DNA from: JAZLIT01 sp045617525
GTDB lineage: Bacteria > Bacillota > Bacilli > Bacillales_A > Planococcaceae
Direction of reading: 5' to 3'
DNA length: 7,183 bases
Assembly: GCA_045617525.1 (NCBI GenBank)
Contig: JAZLIT010000058.1
Location: forward strand, 1-7,183
This document shows positions 5,191 to 7,183 of the stretch, one piece after another (the stretch's first letter is position 1; each line of letters starts with the position of its first letter). The notes beneath the pieces were generated by a model. That model had not been told where the DNA came from and searched no databases. It saw only the letters and a program-made list of their open reading frames with translations. The position numbers were made by a program, and so were the translations under genes.

Positions 5191-5217
5191 TTTTTCGAAA
5201 GGTGTGACATGTAAACA

Positions 5218-5400
5218 ATGCATAAAAGTCTTGAAGATTATCCAGTAATTTTGACTGCTGAACATATAGCCGAAATTTTAATGGTTTCCAAACCAACTGC
5301 GTATGAACTGATGGAACAAACTTCATTTCCATTGATTCGTATTGGCCGTAGTAAACGAGTTTTAAAGGAACAATTTTTTACTTGGCTTTCACAGCAATAG
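5218..5400 (+). CDS. Excisionase-like small helix-turn-helix DNA-binding protein
   Basis: The protein has 60 residues and almost all of it is one MerR-type helix-turn-helix domain of the excisionase (Xis, HTH_17) class. LTAEHIAEILMVSKPTAYEL (12-31) forms the helix-turn-helix, PLIRIGRSKRV (38-48) the wing, and LKEQFFTWLSQQ (49-60) the closing helix. Such proteins bend DNA at attachment sites and push integrase toward excision, and some also act as local repressors. AAAGGTG (5198-5204) is the only ribosome-binding site and is 13 bases from ATG, a loose spacing that predicts weak translation. The integrase begins 100 bp downstream in the same direction, the usual xis-int order. It could instead be a transcription regulator, but the neighbour makes an excisionase role more likely. 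Confidence 0.75.
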   Translation: MHKSLEDYPVILTAEHIAEILMVSKPTAYELMEQTSFPLIRIGRSKRVLKEQFFTWLSQQ

Positions 5401-5425
5401 GCAAGTGGCTTATAGAACAGGAAGT

Positions 5426-5453
5426 AAGTGGTCAAAATGAAAGTAGATCACTT
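5426..5453. repeat. Imperfect inverted repeat between xis and int
   Basis: AAGTGGTC (5426-5433) pairs with GATCACTT (5446-5453) with one G-T pair, around a 12-base loop. With no T-tract it is more likely a protein-binding site or an mRNA processing stem than a terminator. Confidence 0.35.
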
Positions 5454-5500
5454 GCTTACCTTTATTAATAGACAAGATTAAATGGAGGTTAGCAATAATA

Positions 5501-6634
5501 ATGAAAGGCAGTGTAAAAAAGAGAGGAAATGCCTATCGATATATAGTGGATATTGGGCGAGATCCTTTAACGGGAAAACGTAAACAATTAACCAAAGGTG
5601 GTTTTAAACGGAAAAAAGATGCAGAAGCAGCTTTGAACGAAGTGCTTAATGAAGTTCATACTCAAGGTTATGTAGTACCTAGTCAAGAAGTTTTTTCTTC
5701 CTTCATTGAGAATTGGTTTACAACGCACTTGGAAAAACGAATTAAAGAAACAACGGCATCTAATGCTAAATCTCTTATCGATAAACATTTAATAAGAGAG
5801 AATCCATTTGGGGATAAACCTTTATCAAAAATTACGACAGAAGATATTGATGCTTTTTATAACCTTAAAATTGATGAAGGGTATAGTTCAAGTTATATTC
5901 GTAAAATGCATCAAACCCTAAATCAAGCATTCAATCAAGCGGTAAAATGGAAACGTATTAAATATAATCCAGTTACTGATGCGGATCCACCTGCTGTGAA
6001 AAAAGAAGAGATGAAAATTTGGTCTTATAATGAAATCAATGCGTTTCTTGAACATTGTAAGGGAGAAAGACATTATTTAACTTTCTTTCTTGCCATTTAT
6101 ACGGGAATGAGACGAGGCGAGATATTAGGGTTGAACTGGAGCGATATTGATTTTGCCAATAAAACAATTCGTATTCAACGTTCGTTAGCGTATATTCCAA
6201 AAAAAGGTTACGTTTTAACGTCTACTAAGACTCTAAAATCAAAACGAATCGTACCAATATCGGATATGGTTGTGAACGAATTAATTAAATATCGCGCACA
6301 ACAAGAAATTTGGAAAGAGCAACTTGGTGAACTTTATCAGGATGAGGATTTTGTGATTTGTACGGAAACAGGGTCAAAGCAAGACCCGCGAAATGTGTTA
6401 CGAGCGTTGAAGAGATTGATTACATCTTCTAAAGTAACCTCTATTCGATTCCACGATTTTCGTCACACACATGCATCCATTTTAATTTCTAGTGGTGTCG
6501 ATGTTGTAAAGGTATCAAAACGTTTAGGTCATGCGAATGCGAAAATCACATTAGAAACATATGCTCATCTCGTTCCAAATGAAGACAATGATTTAGCAGA
6601 TATTTTTGAAAAAGCACTGGAAAAAAATCTGTGA
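5501..6634 (+). CDS. int: Tyrosine recombinase (phage/ICE-type integrase)
   Basis: The enzyme has 377 residues, a normal length for Tn916/lambda-type integrases, and carries out site-specific integration and excision through a covalent 3'-phosphotyrosine intermediate. The N-terminal arm-binding domain (1-56) starts KGSVKKRGNAYRYIVDIG and contains DPLTGKRKQ. The SAM-like core-binding domain spans about 60-160, and the catalytic domain about 170-377. All six catalytic positions are visible: R204 (TGMRRGE), K243 (TSTKT), H318 and R321 (FHDFRHTH), H344 (RLGHAN) and nucleophile Y354 (LETYAHL). It therefore looks active. TGGAGG (5483-5488) precedes ATG by 12 bases. Its stop is 108 bp from the 3' end of a tRNA-Val gene, the expected target type, and an excisionase-like gene lies just upstream. 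Confidence 0.95.
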   Translation: MKGSVKKRGNAYRYIVDIGRDPLTGKRKQLTKGGFKRKKDAEAALNEVLNEVHTQGYVVPSQEVFSSFIENWFTTHLEKRIKETTASNAKSLIDKHLIRENPFGDKPLSKITTEDIDAFYNLKIDEGYSSSYIRKMHQTLNQAFNQAVKWKRIKYNPVTDADPPAVKKEEMKIWSYNEINAFLEHCKGERHYLTFFLAIYTGMRRGEILGLNWSDIDFANKTIRIQRSLAYIPKKGYVLTSTKTLKSKRIVPISDMVVNELIKYRAQQEIWKEQLGELYQDEDFVICTETGSKQDPRNVLRALKRLITSSKVTSIRFHDFRHTHASILISSGVDVVKVSKRLGHANAKITLETYAHLVPNEDNDLADIFEKALEKNL

Positions 6635-6655
6635 CCAATCCGTGACCATTGACCA
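6632..6655 (+). repeat. Three TGACCA direct repeats, possible integrase arm sites
   Basis: TGACCA occurs at 6632-6637 (overlapping the int stop), 6643-6648 and 6650-6655, spaced 11 and 7 bp apart. Integrases of this class bind short direct repeats flanking the crossover site, and these lie about 90 bp from the candidate core. The inverse complement TGGTCA also occurs at 5429. No binding consensus is known for this protein. Confidence 0.35.
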
Positions 6656-6695
6656 AAAAATCGAGTTTTTGCACAAGGATTATCTAAAAAGAAAA

Positions 6696-6731
6696 ACCCT
6701 ACAAACGTTGATATATCAACGTTTGTAGGGT
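6696..6731 (-). terminator. Perfect 36-bp palindrome, terminator of the tRNA gene
   Basis: The 18-bp arms (6696-6713 and 6714-6731) are exactly complementary, from ACCCTACAAACG inward. On the minus strand the stem is followed by TTTTTCTTTTT (complement of 6685-6695), a proper U-tract, so it is oriented to end the tRNA transcript 12 bp past the tRNA 3' end. It would also stop integrase transcripts from the other side less efficiently, because no plus-strand T-run follows. Confidence 0.8.
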
Positions 6732-6742
6732 GATTTATAAGA

Positions 6743-6815
6743 TGGTCCCGACTGGTCTCGAACCAGCGACCCCCACCTTGTCGAGGTGGTGCTCTCCCAA
6801 CTGAGCTACAAGACC
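6743..6815 (-). tRNA. tRNA-Val (anticodon GAC)
   Basis: All arms fold: acceptor GGTCTTG with CGGGACC (two G-U pairs), D stem GCTC/GAGC with a GG-containing loop, anticodon stem CCACC/GGTGG, a five-base variable loop, T stem GCTGG/CCAGT and T loop TTCGAGA. The discriminator is A and the CCA tail is not encoded. The seven-base anticodon loop TCGACAA places GAC at 34-36, which reads valine GUC and GUU codons. Position 33 is C instead of the nearly universal U. The gene is the likely integration target of the adjacent integrase, since its 3'-terminal 11 bases recur at 4992-5002. Whether C33 makes it a relic or a variant tRNA cannot be told from sequence. Confidence 0.85.
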
Positions 6816-6965
6816 GTATGAATCTCTGTATTGATATTATCTCATACTTGACGTACACACTACAGCATTATTATTTCCAATATTTAAAATGATAACTAGT
6901 GAGGGATTAATTGGAAGAATAGATTGACTCTTGCTGATTCTTTACCATACATATGCCATCGTCCA

Positions 6966-7148
6966 TTATGACCAGAATGCCAGCAAACGCTTCAATTTTA
7001 TTTGAGGTTTGTGTGCAAATTCCCCCACAGGTTCAAAATCCAAGTTTCCGAGTACCCGTGCCAAATACTGCTGCAGCTTCATCAACCCATAAGTTGGAGC
7101 CGTGCCACCGCAGGAAGCGTCAAACTCAAAATAGAGATCAACCTTGAC
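6966..7148 (-). pseudogene. Unidentified gene remnant, C-terminal part
   Basis: The minus strand is open for 60 codons ending at TAA (6966-6968). It reads VDLYFEFDASCGGTAPTYG, then LMKLQQYLARVLGNLDFEP and VGEFAHKPQIKLKRLLAFW. The composition looks like a real folded protein, unlike the proline- and threonine-rich opposite-strand frame. An in-frame stop (7149-7151) blocks it at the front. The neighbouring frame reads RGMFTAVSQG just before, which suggests that a single frameshift near 7140 broke a longer gene, and that frame soon meets another stop. There is no start codon or ribosome-binding site. I do not recognise the family; a flavodoxin-like reductase end is conceivable but unsupported. 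Confidence 0.4.
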
Positions 7149-7183
7149 TTACCGCGGTGAACATTCCTCTTATTAATCAGAGT

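Noticed and set aside
6565..6858. 97-codon minus-strand open frame
   Set aside because: It covers the tRNA gene, the palindromic terminator and the end of int, so it is a chance frame.
6837..6865. Minus-strand promoter for the tRNA gene
   Set aside because: A GATAAT -10 is present (complement of 6837-6842), but the hexamer 17 bp upstream (CTGTAG) is too far from consensus to claim.
6953..7147. 64-codon plus-strand open frame beyond the tRNA
   Set aside because: It is rich in P, T, S and Q with no fold-like pattern and no ribosome-binding site. The opposite-strand frame looks far more protein-like.

Overview
The window looks like chromosomal accessory DNA from a low-GC Firmicute. Coding is AT-rich, ribosome-binding sites are of the AGGAGG type, there is a Bacillus-type Rhs/WapA core, a YczI-like (DUF3953) small membrane protein and a tyrosine-integrase module beside a tRNA gene. 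A Bacillaceae host, most likely of the Bacillus cereus group, is an inference and not a proof. Much of the region is a patchwork of broken genes joined end to end.

Layout. 1-290: the C-terminal remnant of an IS3-family transposase (minus strand), then a long hairpin. 367-1877: the 3' end of an Rhs/polymorphic-toxin gene, frameshifted at two homopolymer runs, with its toxin tail, an overlapping three-helix membrane protein that is the likely immunity protein, and a second orphan toxin tail homologous to the first. 1868-1942: a scrap of an IS21-type IstB ATPase that truncates the orphan tail and abuts the next module. 1943-3655: a plasmid-like replication remnant made of the C-terminal part of a primase-type Rep protein, a roughly 72% GC structured intergenic island, and a frameshifted protein ending in a likely ribbon-helix-helix domain. 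3656-4990: two small membrane-protein genes separated by three copies of one hairpin repeat (ATAAMG-TTCCCAAA-N6-TTTGGG), the last followed by a 15-bp tandem repeat that runs into a 20-bp stem. 4992-6753: a compact integration module with a promoter, a leader containing a strong terminator, an excisionase-like gene and a complete tyrosine integrase. It ends at a tRNA-Val(GAC) gene on the minus strand whose 3'-terminal 11 bp are repeated at 4992-5002. 6816-7183: beyond the tRNA there is only a decayed, unidentified gene fragment on the minus strand.

How the parts relate. The Rhs tail, membrane protein and orphan tail fit the known organisation of contact-dependent polymorphic toxins, where a variable C-terminal toxin is followed by an immunity gene and displaced tail cassettes. 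The toxin family itself was not recognised. The integrase module next to the tRNA is the likely reason this locus collects mobile DNA. Three apparent frameshifts all lie in homopolymers (G6, A7, G5), so sequencing error, slippage-based switching and real decay must be told apart before any of these genes is called dead.
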